The notes under the pieces were generated by a model. It had not been told where the DNA came from and ran no database searches. It saw only the letters and a list, made by a program, of their open reading frames with translations. From Nanobdellota archaeon (GTDB taxonomy: Archaea; Nanobdellota; Nanobdellia; Woesearchaeales; B3-WOES): a stretch of 10,303 bases of DNA. Made by a program: the position numbers and the translations under genes. This document shows, piece after piece, positions 1-5,698 of this stretch (position 1 is its first letter; each line of letters opens with the position of its first letter). Location: the NCBI GenBank assembly GCA_023131705.1, contig JAGLZG010000116.1, positions 1 to 10,303 on the forward strand, read 5' to 3'.

Positions 1-212
1 ATCATTGTTTCATAGGAGTAATGCCTGATTGGGTTATTTGTGGTGGTGAGACTGGTTCAGGAGCAAGACAGCTGGATCCAACCTGGGCAGAAGAACTCAA
101 AGATCAATGTTCCCAGAATGGGATTCCATTCTTCTTTAAGCAAATGACAAAGAAAGCACTGATCCCTGAATATTTGCGTATAAGACAATTCCCTGAAATT
201 AAGGAGGACTGA
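1..212 (+). CDS. Gp37/Gp68-like (DUF5131) protein, C-terminal part only
   Basis: The reading frame is open from the left edge (first full codon at 3), so the gene begins before the window; the ATG at 21 lies inside it. The visible 70 residues match the conserved tail of the phage Gp37/Gp68 (DUF5131) family: a 'DWVICGGETGSGAR' strand-and-loop, a 'W..EL+DQC' helix, and the hallmark 'GIPFFFKQ' near the C-terminus. Full-length members, from memory, are roughly 240-320 residues and carry an N-terminal cysteine cluster resembling radical-SAM enzymes; that part is not visible here. The biochemical role of the family is not established. The gene ends one base before the next start and donates the AAGGAGG at 201-207 to it, so the two are probably co-translated. 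It contains the only CGN arginine codon in the window (CGT at 177). The family assignment is fairly sure; the function is not. Confidence 0.8.
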   Translation, partial: HCFIGVMPDWVICGGETGSGARQLDPTWAEELKDQCSQNGIPFFFKQMTKKALIPEYLRIRQFPEIKED

Positions 213-213
213 T

Positions 214-516
214 ATGGATCTTGTATCTGCATACTACTCTGTTCCTGAAAACAGGACTTTCTGTGTTTATGAAGTAAGCTCTGGGAAGTTCACTGCTGCT
301 GAATTGAAGGGGAAAGGCTGGAAGCCTATCAAGGAGAAGAGTAAGCTCCTGATCAAGTTGAATCCTGATATCCTGGCTGTTGAGTATGCTCTCAAGAACT
401 GGTTGAGAATCAATGTCCCAGCAGCACAGAAGCTCAACTATGTGAAGAAGTCTCTTCCTTTCCCAGATATTGAGAAGGTAAAGACAAAGTTGAAGCCTCT
501 AAGGTTTGAACAATAA
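214..516 (+). CDS. Unknown 100-residue protein
   Basis: I do not recognise this protein. The start at 214 is supported by a perfect AAGGAGG at 201-207 with six bases of spacing. It is small and basic (many lysines), begins with a probable beta-hairpin region (residues about 3-30, with 'RTFCVYEVSSGKFTAAELKG') and continues as a helix-rich middle ('LLIKLNPDILAVEYALKNWL'), ending in a lysine-rich tail. There is no signal peptide, membrane span or cysteine motif. It sits between the DUF5131 gene and the small terminase, a place where phages often keep small accessory or DNA-binding proteins, but no function can be read from it. The long antisense frame across its 3' end is a shadow. Confidence 0.7.
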   Translation: MDLVSAYYSVPENRTFCVYEVSSGKFTAAELKGKGWKPIKEKSKLLIKLNPDILAVEYALKNWLRINVPAAQKLNYVKKSLPFPDIEKVKTKLKPLRFEQ

Positions 517-559
517 AAGCAGGATACTGTTTTCAATATGAGAAGAGAGGCTGAAAAGA

Positions 560-1036
560 ATGAGTGATAAACTAACTGCAAAACAGGAGAAATTTGCTGT
601 GTTGTGTTTTGAAGGTAATATGAGCAATACAGAATGTTTCCTATCAGTCTATCCATTTGCAAAGAAATGGAAAAGAAAGACTGTTCATGAGAATGCTTCC
701 AGAATGTTTAATAAAAGCAAGGTAGCAGCAAGAATACAAGAGCTCAGGGATCAGGCTGTGACTGCTGCCATTGTCACCAGATCTGAAAGCCTTATGAGGC
801 TCTCTGCTATCATTAGAAACAACAGAGTTGTCACTATTATTGTGCAAGATGAGGAAGGGACTGTTGTTTCTCAGAAAGATGTGGAGTTCCCTGCAAAAGA
901 TAATGATATCATTAAATCAATTGAAAGAATAAGCAAGATGCAAGGATGGGAAGCTGCAAAGGTAGTAGCTTTCGATTCAAACAATACTGATCCCATGAGT
1001 AGGCTCTTAGGACTCCTGGGAGAAGGAACAAAGTAA
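560..1036 (+). CDS. terS: Terminase small subunit (TerS)
   Basis: This is a probable DNA-recognition subunit of the packaging motor, which binds phage DNA at the packaging site and hands it to the large subunit. Residues 5-63 carry the Terminase_2-type helix-turn-helix signature: 'LTAKQEKFAVLCFEGNMS', then a second helix, then 'NASRMFNKSKVAARIQEL', the usual 'LTxKQ... NAs.ll.n.kV.aRI.eL' layout. The middle (about 64-135) is helical and suited to ring assembly; the last 20 residues are loose. The length of 158 residues is typical. A 43-base gap precedes it, with a weaker GAGAGG-like ribosome site at 544-549. Unusually, the large subunit is not next door but 4.6 kb downstream, with structural and membrane genes between. 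I am confident of the family; DNA-site specificity cannot be read. Confidence 0.85.
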   Translation: MSDKLTAKQEKFAVLCFEGNMSNTECFLSVYPFAKKWKRKTVHENASRMFNKSKVAARIQELRDQAVTAAIVTRSESLMRLSAIIRNNRVVTIIVQDEEGTVVSQKDVEFPAKDNDIIKSIERISKMQGWEAAKVVAFDSNNTDPMSRLLGLLGEGTK

Positions 1037-1060
1037 AAGAGACAGAATGGAGAATAGAGC

Positions 1061-1870
1061 ATGATTATCAGTGGAATAGGAACTGCTGGAGGAGCTGAGA
1101 ACTTTAAGAACATAGATGGAGCTTTAGCTATACTCCCATCTTCCAGCCTCACAGGAACTCTGGTTGCTCTGGCAACAGCACAGGATCTCACTGCTGCTTA
1201 TGCTTCCCTGGGTGATGTAGATATGGATGGGAAAGCTGTCCTGGGAATTCTGGTAGAAGCTACTGAGAATGCAAGCCAGAATGTATCACTCAGAGTGATG
1301 GGAATGATGGACTCAGGTGATACTCCATTTGAGATAGATGCTTTCTCTGTGAAGACTCTATGGACAACAGGAGCATTCTCTGAGAAGTATTATGAGTTTA
1401 GCACTGGTCTTCTTCCATTTGTGCAAGCTCAGGTAATAGCAGGAACTGTGGGTCTTGCTGCTGCTTATCTGACTGGTGGAACCAGTGCTCAAGGAACATT
1501 TGGAACATGGGCTGCTGTATCTGATGCTTCATTCAGGATCACCATTGATGGAACAGCTTACAATGTGGATGCAATAGACTTCACTGGAGCTGGTGATATG
1601 GATGCAGTTGCAACTATCCTCCAGGCTGATCTCAGGACTGCTACTGGTGGAACTGAGACTGTTGTGTGGAGTACAGACCACTTCATCATCACTTCTGGGA
1701 TTACTACAGCTTCCAGTGCTGTCACAGTTACAGAGACTTCTACAGGAACAGTAGGAACTGACATCTCTGGAGCAGGAGCTGCAGACTGGATGGATTCTGA
1801 CACAGGAAATGGAACTGAGACAGCTGTTGCTCTTGCTGGAACTATCACAGCTTCTGTCCTCAAGGGATAA
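1061..1870 (+). CDS. Virion structural protein with C-terminal sheath-type beta domain
   Basis: This is a probable structural protein of 269 residues. The first 140 residues are beta-rich and Ala/Gly/Thr-rich, in the style of phage head-decoration or tail proteins ('VLGILVEATENASQNVSLRV', then 'FVQAQVIAGTVG'). Residues about 145-258 have the pattern of the domain found inserted in DUF3383-type sheath and fiber proteins: 'FRITIDGTAYNVDAIDFTGA', then 'MDAVATILQADLRTAT', then 'DHFIITSGITTASSAVTV', closing with 'ADWMDSDTGNGTETA'. In that family the domain is an exposed beta sandwich. At 269 residues it is far too short to be a full contractile sheath, so a decoration or adhesion role is more likely. 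The start at 1061 has GGAG at 1049-1052 upstream. No stop separates it from an operon-style junction with the next gene. The domain match is from pattern memory, not a search. Confidence 0.6.
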   Translation: MIISGIGTAGGAENFKNIDGALAILPSSSLTGTLVALATAQDLTAAYASLGDVDMDGKAVLGILVEATENASQNVSLRVMGMMDSGDTPFEIDAFSVKTLWTTGAFSEKYYEFSTGLLPFVQAQVIAGTVGLAAAYLTGGTSAQGTFGTWAAVSDASFRITIDGTAYNVDAIDFTGAGDMDAVATILQADLRTATGGTETVVWSTDHFIITSGITTASSAVTVTETSTGTVGTDISGAGAADWMDSDTGNGTETAVALAGTITASVLKG

Positions 1871-1881
1871 GGAGGATTGAT

Positions 1882-2337
1882 ATGTTGCCTTTAGGATTCA
1901 CCGGCAAAAGACTCTATAAAGGTTGCCATCATCTTACTTCCTCTCTTGTGACAGATTGTGTAACTGCTGACCAATACTACAAGATTGTAGGAGCCTGGAG
2001 TGATGGAGATTGTAATCAGGGATTTGAGTTTGATGGAGCTGGAAAACTTACTTATACTGGACAGGATGGAGTCTATTGTCTCTTCAATGGAGTAAGTGAT
2101 CTCAGTAGTTCAAAGGTAGCAAGAGTCTGGTATGGACTCTATATCAATGGAGTTCTTGCTTCAGGAGCTGAGACTCCTCATGATTTTCAGGCTGCAAATA
2201 AGATAGGAGGGATCTCAATTACTAATTTTGTCAAACTCCAGAAGTATGATTACATTGAGATCTATGTGAAATCTGAAGTTGCTGCAAACCCAATTACTCA
2301 TGAGACACTACTACTCACACTGTTAGGAGATATGTAA
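1882..2337 (+). CDS. C1q/TNF-like beta-jelly-roll phage protein
   Basis: This is probably a virion surface or fiber-associated protein of 151 residues. From residue 33 onward the strand pattern resembles the compact C1q/TNF-like jelly roll often seen in uncharacterised phage virion proteins: 'QGFEFDGAGKLTYTG', 'GVYCLFNGVSDLSSSK', 'WYGLYINGVLASGAET' and 'VKLQKYDYIEIYVKSE'. Such folds usually trimerise and can bind receptors or stabilise the capsid. Four cysteines (15, 26, 44, 66) are present, with no CxxC zinc pair. The start is well supported: AAGGAGG at 1869-1875 overlaps the previous stop, with six bases to the ATG. Its stop overlaps the next start as TAATG, implying translational coupling. 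The fold is an inference from the pattern; partners are unknown. Confidence 0.55.
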   Translation: MLPLGFTGKRLYKGCHHLTSSLVTDCVTADQYYKIVGAWSDGDCNQGFEFDGAGKLTYTGQDGVYCLFNGVSDLSSSKVARVWYGLYINGVLASGAETPHDFQAANKIGGISITNFVKLQKYDYIEIYVKSEVAANPITHETLLLTLLGDM

Positions 2338-2906
2338 TGTGCAGTGAACTGGGATTTAAGTCAGATGGAGAAGCTAAAATAGATGATCTGGAAGTCAATG
2401 GTCTTTTAGGAGTTGAAGATTCCTTGGCTTACAAAGTGAATGAGATTGAAAAGCATCTTCACAACTGGGAAAGATGGATAGGACTTGCTGCAAGTCCATC
2501 AGGAGAAACCCATAGATTTGATATAGATTCTATGACTCCATTCCAAATGGATGCAGGAAATGATACCTGGGGAGCTTGGTTGCAGATAGTAGGATCTGCT
2601 GATTTCCCAATAACTCCAGGAATGGTCAAGAGGGATGCTCACAGAATCTTAATTACTGATGTTGAAAGAGACAAGCAGATTACAAGGATACAGATTGCTG
2701 GAGGGGAAGATCCAGATGCTGCCGTATTAGCTGGTAACTATACAGAGTTCATGGTGACACCCCAGAAGGATGCAAAACAGGTTCCTGTTGACATTATGAC
2801 AGGAAGAGCAGGAACAACAGTAAAAGGCTGGGCAAGATGTTGGGTGAATGGGCAAGACACAGGAACAGTAGACTTCTTCATAGGTGTTCACGAATATGAG
2901 GGATAA
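2337..2906 (+). CDS. Probable beta-rich virion protein of unknown function
   Basis: I cannot name this protein. It has 189 residues and shares the A of the preceding TAA stop as its start (TAATG), with TAGGAG at 2324-2329 as ribosome site, so its yield is probably tied to the upstream protein. A short N-terminal segment and a helix (about 35-50, 'YKVNEIEKHLHNWERWIG') precede a beta-rich body with tryptophan-containing strands ('FQMDAGNDTWGAWLQIVG'), a central 'HRILITDVERDKQITRIQIA' hairpin and a C-terminal 'DFFIGVHEYEG'. The helix followed by a globular beta domain would suit a trimeric spike or decoration protein. It lies between a C1q-like and a LamG-like gene, which supports a virion-surface role, but that is inference only. 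Confidence 0.55.
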   Translation: MCSELGFKSDGEAKIDDLEVNGLLGVEDSLAYKVNEIEKHLHNWERWIGLAASPSGETHRFDIDSMTPFQMDAGNDTWGAWLQIVGSADFPITPGMVKRDAHRILITDVERDKQITRIQIAGGEDPDAAVLAGNYTEFMVTPQKDAKQVPVDIMTGRAGTTVKGWARCWVNGQDTGTVDFFIGVHEYEG

Positions 2907-2909
2907 GTA

Positions 2910-3650
2910 ATGGCGAAACTCTTTGAAGCAGATTTCACAACAGGATCAGCAGATGATCTAGTAACATCAACCACTCCTTCTGTTACTGGTTCTCCTGCTT
3001 TTGTGACTTCTGATAAAGGAGAGATGCTTGACTTTGATTCTGGTGAATATCTAACCTATTTGGCTGGAATGGCTGCTGTAGGATCAGCAGATTTCTCTGT
3101 AGTTCTTTGGATTCAGACATCTGATGCTGGAGCTGCTGGTATTTATGATAATTTCAGTGCAAGTGGTAATCTGGGCTTCCTTACTTATGTGAATGGTGGG
3201 AAGATTCACACCTTTGTAGGTGATGGGACTCTCAGGAATTTAGGAGCAGGAATAACTGATGTTGATGATGGGGAAGCTCATCTGGTGTTTCTTGAGTTCA
3301 ACAGAACAACTGCAATCTATACTCAATATGTGGATAATGTTTTAGACAGAACAAGAACTCTGGGAGGATATGGAAGTTTCTCAGGAGGAGCAGAAGCTTT
3401 GGAGATTGCCAGAGATAGAACATATCTTTATGATGGAGGGATCTATAAGGTAATTATTCAAGAAGGTCTGGGAGATAGAGAAGCAGAATGGACTGCTTTC
3501 CAGGCTGCTCCACCAGCAACCAGCTCTCTCTGTAGTTTCAAGAAGGATCCTCAATCTCTGGTCTTTGAGAGATCAGAAATACAAACATCATTCAAGAAAG
3601 AAACACAGTCTCTTGTGTTCAAAGATGATATCATTAAGCTGGGAGGCTGA
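2910..3650 (+). CDS. LamG/concanavalin A-like lectin-fold protein
   Basis: This is a probable carbohydrate-binding or virion-decorating protein of 246 residues. Residues about 3-195 follow the LamG/concanavalin A-like pattern: an opening 'FEADFTTGSADDLV', 'SGEYLTYLAGMAAVGSADFSVVLWIQTSD' in the usual jelly-roll position (residues about 47-75), 'AHLVFLEFNRTTAIYTQYVDN' as the central hairpin, and 'GGIYKVIIQEGLGDREAEW' near the end. Phage LamG domains often sit on tails or capsids and bind glycans. After a proline/alanine linker (about 198-205) comes a separate C-terminal tail holding two copies of an 11-residue unit, reported separately. The start has GAGGGA at 2898-2903. The third base of its second codon is part of one of the rare CpGs (GCG at 2913-2915). 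The fold is likely; the ligand is unknown. Confidence 0.65.
   Translation: MAKLFEADFTTGSADDLVTSTTPSVTGSPAFVTSDKGEMLDFDSGEYLTYLAGMAAVGSADFSVVLWIQTSDAGAAGIYDNFSASGNLGFLTYVNGGKIHTFVGDGTLRNLGAGITDVDDGEAHLVFLEFNRTTAIYTQYVDNVLDRTRTLGGYGSFSGGAEALEIARDRTYLYDGGIYKVIIQEGLGDREAEWTAFQAAPPATSSLCSFKKDPQSLVFERSEIQTSFKKETQSLVFKDDIIKLGG
3534..3620 (+). repeat. Two-copy peptide repeat at the C-terminus of the LamG-like protein
   Basis: Two 33-base units, 3534-3566 and 3588-3620, start 54 bases apart in the same frame. They encode SFKKDPQSLVF (residues 209-219) and SFKKETQSLVF (227-237): nine of eleven residues match, and the two changes are D/E and P/T. The DNA copies differ at many third positions, so the peptide has been kept while the DNA drifted. 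This looks like a duplicated docking or binding peptide hanging behind the lectin domain. Confidence 0.8.
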
Positions 3651-3651
3651 T

Positions 3652-3948
3652 ATGTCTAATATTTTCCAGAAAGTAGAGTATGAGCAATTTGGGTTTACTG
3701 CAGACTTTGAAGATCAAGTCACTGCAACTGGGGAGACAATAGCATCAAAGACTGTGACAGCTGTTGATAAAGCTGGAACAGATGCAACATCTGATATTAT
3801 TGAGAGTTCAACCATCTCAGGGACTGATGTGATTGTAGTTATTAAAGATGGGGATGATGATCTCACTGATTACATTATCACAGTGAGAATTGTCACCAGC
3901 ATAGGATACAAATGGGAAATGAAAGTCTACATGAGAGTCAAAACATAA
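3652..3948 (+). CDS. Phage fiber-tail-adaptor-like / Ig-like small protein
   Basis: This 98-residue all-beta protein matches a common phage pattern that opens 'EYEQFGFTADFEDQVTATGE', continues with 'TIASKTVTA' and a variable middle, and closes with 'DYIITVRIVTSIGYKWEMKV'. Proteins of this type are usually annotated as putative fiber-tail adaptors and have an immunoglobulin-like sandwich; the exact role is not settled. I chose the ATG at 3652 over the longer frame opening at 3565 because GGGAGG at 3641-3646 is well placed and the upstream extension would overlap the repeat region of the LamG gene and reads as basic, non-family sequence. Only one base separates it from the previous stop. Its own stop overlaps the AAGGAGG of the next small gene. 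Confidence 0.65.
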   Translation: MSNIFQKVEYEQFGFTADFEDQVTATGETIASKTVTAVDKAGTDATSDIIESSTISGTDVIVVIKDGDDDLTDYIITVRIVTSIGYKWEMKVYMRVKT

Positions 3949-3953
3949 GGAGG
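3947..3953 (+). promoter_or_regulatory. Ribosome binding site of the 53-residue zinc-ribbon gene
   Basis: A perfect AAGGAGG overlaps the last two bases of the preceding TAA and lies five bases before the ATG at 3959. It is among the strongest sites in the window, and it shows that this otherwise easily missed short gene is translated. Confidence 0.8.
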
Positions 3954-3958
3954 ATTCC

Positions 3959-4120
3959 ATGTGCATCCCAGTCCCACAAGATTGTCCATATCCTGAATGT
4001 GATGGAACAGTAACATTTCCTGAAGATATCTGTCCCAATTGTGGTCTTCCTATTGAGTGGATAAAAGACCCCAGACCTGGAGGAGTAAAGCCCATCCCTC
4101 CTGGAACAATAGGGAGCTGA
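3959..4120 (+). CDS. Small zinc-ribbon protein, 53 residues
   Basis: This short gene is too small for most length cut-offs but is well supported. It has an ATG at 3959 behind a perfect AAGGAGG, an open frame that fills the space between its neighbours, and a TGA at 4118-4120, five bases before the next start. The protein has a four-cysteine zinc-ribbon arrangement: C9 and C14 in 'DCPYPECDG', then C25 and C28 in 'CPNCGLP'. The tail is proline- and glycine-rich. An extra cysteine is at residue 2. Such ribbons bind zinc and often serve protein or nucleic-acid contacts; the target cannot be read. It opens the cluster of small membrane and zinc-ribbon genes that precedes the large terminase. Confidence 0.75.
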   Translation: MCIPVPQDCPYPECDGTVTFPEDICPNCGLPIEWIKDPRPGGVKPIPPGTIGS

Positions 4121-4124
4121 TTCA

Positions 4125-4469
4125 ATGGCTGTTAAAGTGAGGAAATCCTTCTGCTTCTGGGCAACTCCCATAGGAGGAATAGTTCTTGCAGGACTTCTTA
4201 TCCCACTCCTCATCTTCTCCTATAAAGCTTATGGATGGGGAATCCTAACAGATAAAGATATTGTCTCATTAAATTCTACTGCAGAAGAACACAGATCAAC
4301 TCTGATAGTCCAGTCTGATAGTATTGAACAAAATACTGAGAGAATTGCTGTTATCTCTGCAGATTTGGAAATGCTCAAGGCTCAATACCAGGAAACTGTT
4401 CAACAAACTGAAATACTGGAAGCTCTCTATGAATTACAAACTGGAGAGGAATGGGAGGAGAGAGAATGA
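4125..4469 (+). CDS. Membrane-anchored coiled-coil protein (spanin-like topology)
   Basis: This protein of 114 residues has one membrane span at about residues 14-34 ('TPIGGIVLAGLLIPLLIFSYK'), preceded by a basic N-terminus (K4, R6, K7), so the predicted topology is N-inside with the rest outside. Residues about 44-106 form a long polar, coiled-coil-like helix with regular hydrophobic positions ('IVSLNSTAEEHRSTLIVQSD', 'IAVISADLEMLKAQYQE'). The end is strongly acidic. An N-terminal anchor plus an exterior coiled coil is the layout of inner-membrane spanins (Rz type), but no overlapping lipoprotein partner is visible, so that is a possibility only; a membrane-attached virion or superinfection protein is an alternative. 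AGGGAG at 4111-4116 precedes the ATG by eight bases. The stop overlaps the next start as ATGA. Confidence 0.6.
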   Translation: MAVKVRKSFCFWATPIGGIVLAGLLIPLLIFSYKAYGWGILTDKDIVSLNSTAEEHRSTLIVQSDSIEQNTERIAVISADLEMLKAQYQETVQQTEILEALYELQTGEEWEERE

Positions 4470-4651
4470 AGAAATTGAACATTAGTAAGAGACTTGTTGC
4501 TGTGATAATTATTGATGTGATCTGGTTTGCTGTTGGGTTCTTTGGGAAACAATGGGAGATATTCTCAACTATGACAATTCCTGTTGTGGGACTCAATACA
4601 GCATATCTCATCAATGAGAGTGTGAAGCCCAGCAATAAGGAGGAATCCTAA
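4466..4651 (+). CDS. Two-helix small membrane protein (holin candidate)
   Basis: This is a 61-residue protein with two likely membrane helices, at residues about 10-27 ('LVAVIIIDVIWFAVGFFG') and about 32-50 ('IFSTMTIPVVGLNTAYLIN'). A short loop joins them; the N-terminus is basic (K2, K3, K8, R9) and the tail charged. Size and layout match small class II-type holins, which pore the membrane to time lysis, but no endolysin is in the window to confirm this. I chose the ATG at 4466 over the one at 4451: GGAGG at 4454-4458 is correctly spaced for 4466, the ATGA overlap with the previous stop fits the style of the window, and a start at 4451 would lie before the ribosome site. Its stop overlaps the next start as TAATG. 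Confidence 0.55.
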   Translation: MKKLNISKRLVAVIIIDVIWFAVGFFGKQWEIFSTMTIPVVGLNTAYLINESVKPSNKEES

Positions 4652-4836
4652 TGGCAACTGTGGGACTGAATATCAGCTTCTCCAGAAGATTTACATTATC
4701 AGCATTCTGTAGTGTCTGTAAGAGAAGAGTTGCCGGTTCTGCAATGAATGCCAGATATGCTGGAAGGTTGCTGAGAGTGTGGAGATGTCCCAGTTGTGGA
4801 AGAACACATAAAAGAGTCCAGGAGTCCATGTGCTGA
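4651..4836 (+). CDS. Basic zinc-ribbon protein, 61 residues
   Basis: This is a small, very basic protein (about ten arginines) with two CxxC knuckles: C20/C23 in 'FCSVCKRR' and C46/C49 in 'WRCPSCGRTH', 22 residues apart. That is a classic zinc ribbon. The arginine-rich loop between the knuckles suggests contact with nucleic acid or with acidic lipids, but no target is visible. AAGGAGG at 4637-4643 with seven bases of spacing supports the start. The stop overlaps the next gene's start. It is the second zinc-ribbon protein within 700 bases; the two do not look like recent copies of each other, because their cysteine spacing differs. It carries one of the rare CpGs (4734). Confidence 0.65.
   Translation: MATVGLNISFSRRFTLSAFCSVCKRRVAGSAMNARYAGRLLRVWRCPSCGRTHKRVQESMC
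4820..4824 (+). promoter_or_regulatory. Ribosome site leaving two start choices for the polytopic membrane protein
   Basis: AGGAG here lies five bases before a GTG at 4830 and eleven before an ATG at 4836 that overlaps the previous TGA. Spacing favours the GTG, while the start codon and the TGATG overlap favour the ATG. The difference is two residues. Confidence 0.55.
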
Positions 4837-5696
4837 TGATCTACCTGTATTCTCTTCTCATGGGAATAGTTGCATATACTTTGAGAGCCTGGAGCAGAGG
4901 ATTCAAGATTTCTGCTCCTCCTGATTCAATTACATATAGAGCAATGGCTAATGGAACTCCTGTTCCTGATCCCTTCAGGTTGAGATGGTTGATTCCCATG
5001 ATTATGAGAACACAGGATCTCCTCCTCTGGCAGATAATGGATGGAGCATCTCTAATTCTCACAACTCCTCTTATTTCATGGCTTGCTGTTCTTCATGGAG
5101 TGGATCCTCTCTTTGCTGCTGCTCTCTGGGTATCACTTCCTCTCTGGGACATACTATCCAAACTCACAGGAATGATTGATCCTCCTGCTCTTCTTGTTGC
5201 TCTCATGGCTGCTTGCCTTCACTTCTCTGGACATTACACATCAGCTCTGATCACTGCAATCATAGGAGCAATGATGGCTCCCAAAGTCCCAGTGTTCATA
5301 ATCCTATGGACTTGTTCTTTGAGATATCTCCCAGCATTCCTCCCAATATTAGGAGCTTATGCTCTGGCTCCAAAGGGAGAACCACTTATACATCCAGAAG
5401 CAATCAATCATCCTTGGAGAAGCTCAATGATGAAGAATGGTTCATTCCTTCATAACATCAGAGAAATTGTTCTTCCATGGGGAGCTGTTCTGGCTTCAAT
5501 AATTGATTTTCCACTCCTGTATCTTCCCCTTGTTCTGGTTGCATACTCTCAGCTCTTCAGAGCCCTTGATAGAGCAAGACTCTTCATGTGGGCTGCTCCT
5601 ATTCTCATAATACTTGCTCTCAGGATAATCCCTGAGAATCTTCTTTTCCTTTCAATCCTTCTGACATGGTTCAATCCTTATAGACCTGAAGTTTAA
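4830..5696 (+). CDS. Polytopic membrane protein, possibly GT-C glycosyltransferase-like
   Basis: This is a 288-residue, strongly hydrophobic protein with about seven to nine likely membrane segments (for example residues 1-19, 72-90, 92-108, 118-133, 136-150, 153-178, 215-240, 252-266 and 268-281). It starts at GTG 4830 or ATG 4836. The first exterior loop carries an acidic residue and an 'ITYRAMANGTPVPDPFRLRW' stretch followed by 'LIP'. This resembles the 'Y..l..G....PF.yR.L.P' motif of bacterial DUF2029/GT-C-like membrane proteins that move sugars from lipid carriers. A later D117 in 'IDPPALLVALM' and K152 in 'APKVPVFI' sit where that family often has a conserved Asp and a Lys-Glu pair (here the Glu is missing). 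If correct, it could alter the host surface glycan. This is inference without a search; an unrelated membrane protein is possible. It contains no CpG at all. Confidence 0.6.
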   Translation: MLMIYLYSLLMGIVAYTLRAWSRGFKISAPPDSITYRAMANGTPVPDPFRLRWLIPMIMRTQDLLLWQIMDGASLILTTPLISWLAVLHGVDPLFAAALWVSLPLWDILSKLTGMIDPPALLVALMAACLHFSGHYTSALITAIIGAMMAPKVPVFIILWTCSLRYLPAFLPILGAYALAPKGEPLIHPEAINHPWRSSMMKNGSFLHNIREIVLPWGAVLASIIDFPLLYLPLVLVAYSQLFRALDRARLFMWAAPILIILALRIIPENLLFLSILLTWFNPYRPEV

Positions 5697-5698
5697 TC

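Noticed and set aside
517..559. Promoter or terminator in the gap before TerS
   Set aside because: I see no clear -35/-10 pair, hairpin with T-run, or operator repeat; the other gaps are too short to hold one.
871..1191. Reverse-strand open frames of 60-170 codons (for example 871-1191, 1558-1863, 8193-8615, 9774-10283)
   Set aside because: Each lies opposite a well-supported + strand gene, has serine/leucine/cysteine-rich shadow composition, and lacks a good ribosome site. CpG and codon bias on the + strand makes long antisense frames likely by chance.
3565..3651. Upstream extension of the fiber-tail-adaptor-like gene to the ATG at 3565
   Set aside because: The extension overlaps the LamG gene's repeat region in another frame, reads as a basic shadow peptide, and has no suitable ribosome site; 3652 has GGGAGG.
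4451..4465. ATG at 4451 as start of the two-helix membrane protein
   Set aside because: The GGAGG at 4454-4458 would lie inside the gene; the ATG at 4466 is correctly spaced and makes an ATGA overlap.
4985..5455. Alternative-frame + strand open frames inside the polytopic membrane gene (4985-5179, 5213-5455)
   Set aside because: They are Ser/His/Asn-rich shadows of the long hydrophobic frame, which has consistent codon use and membrane segments.
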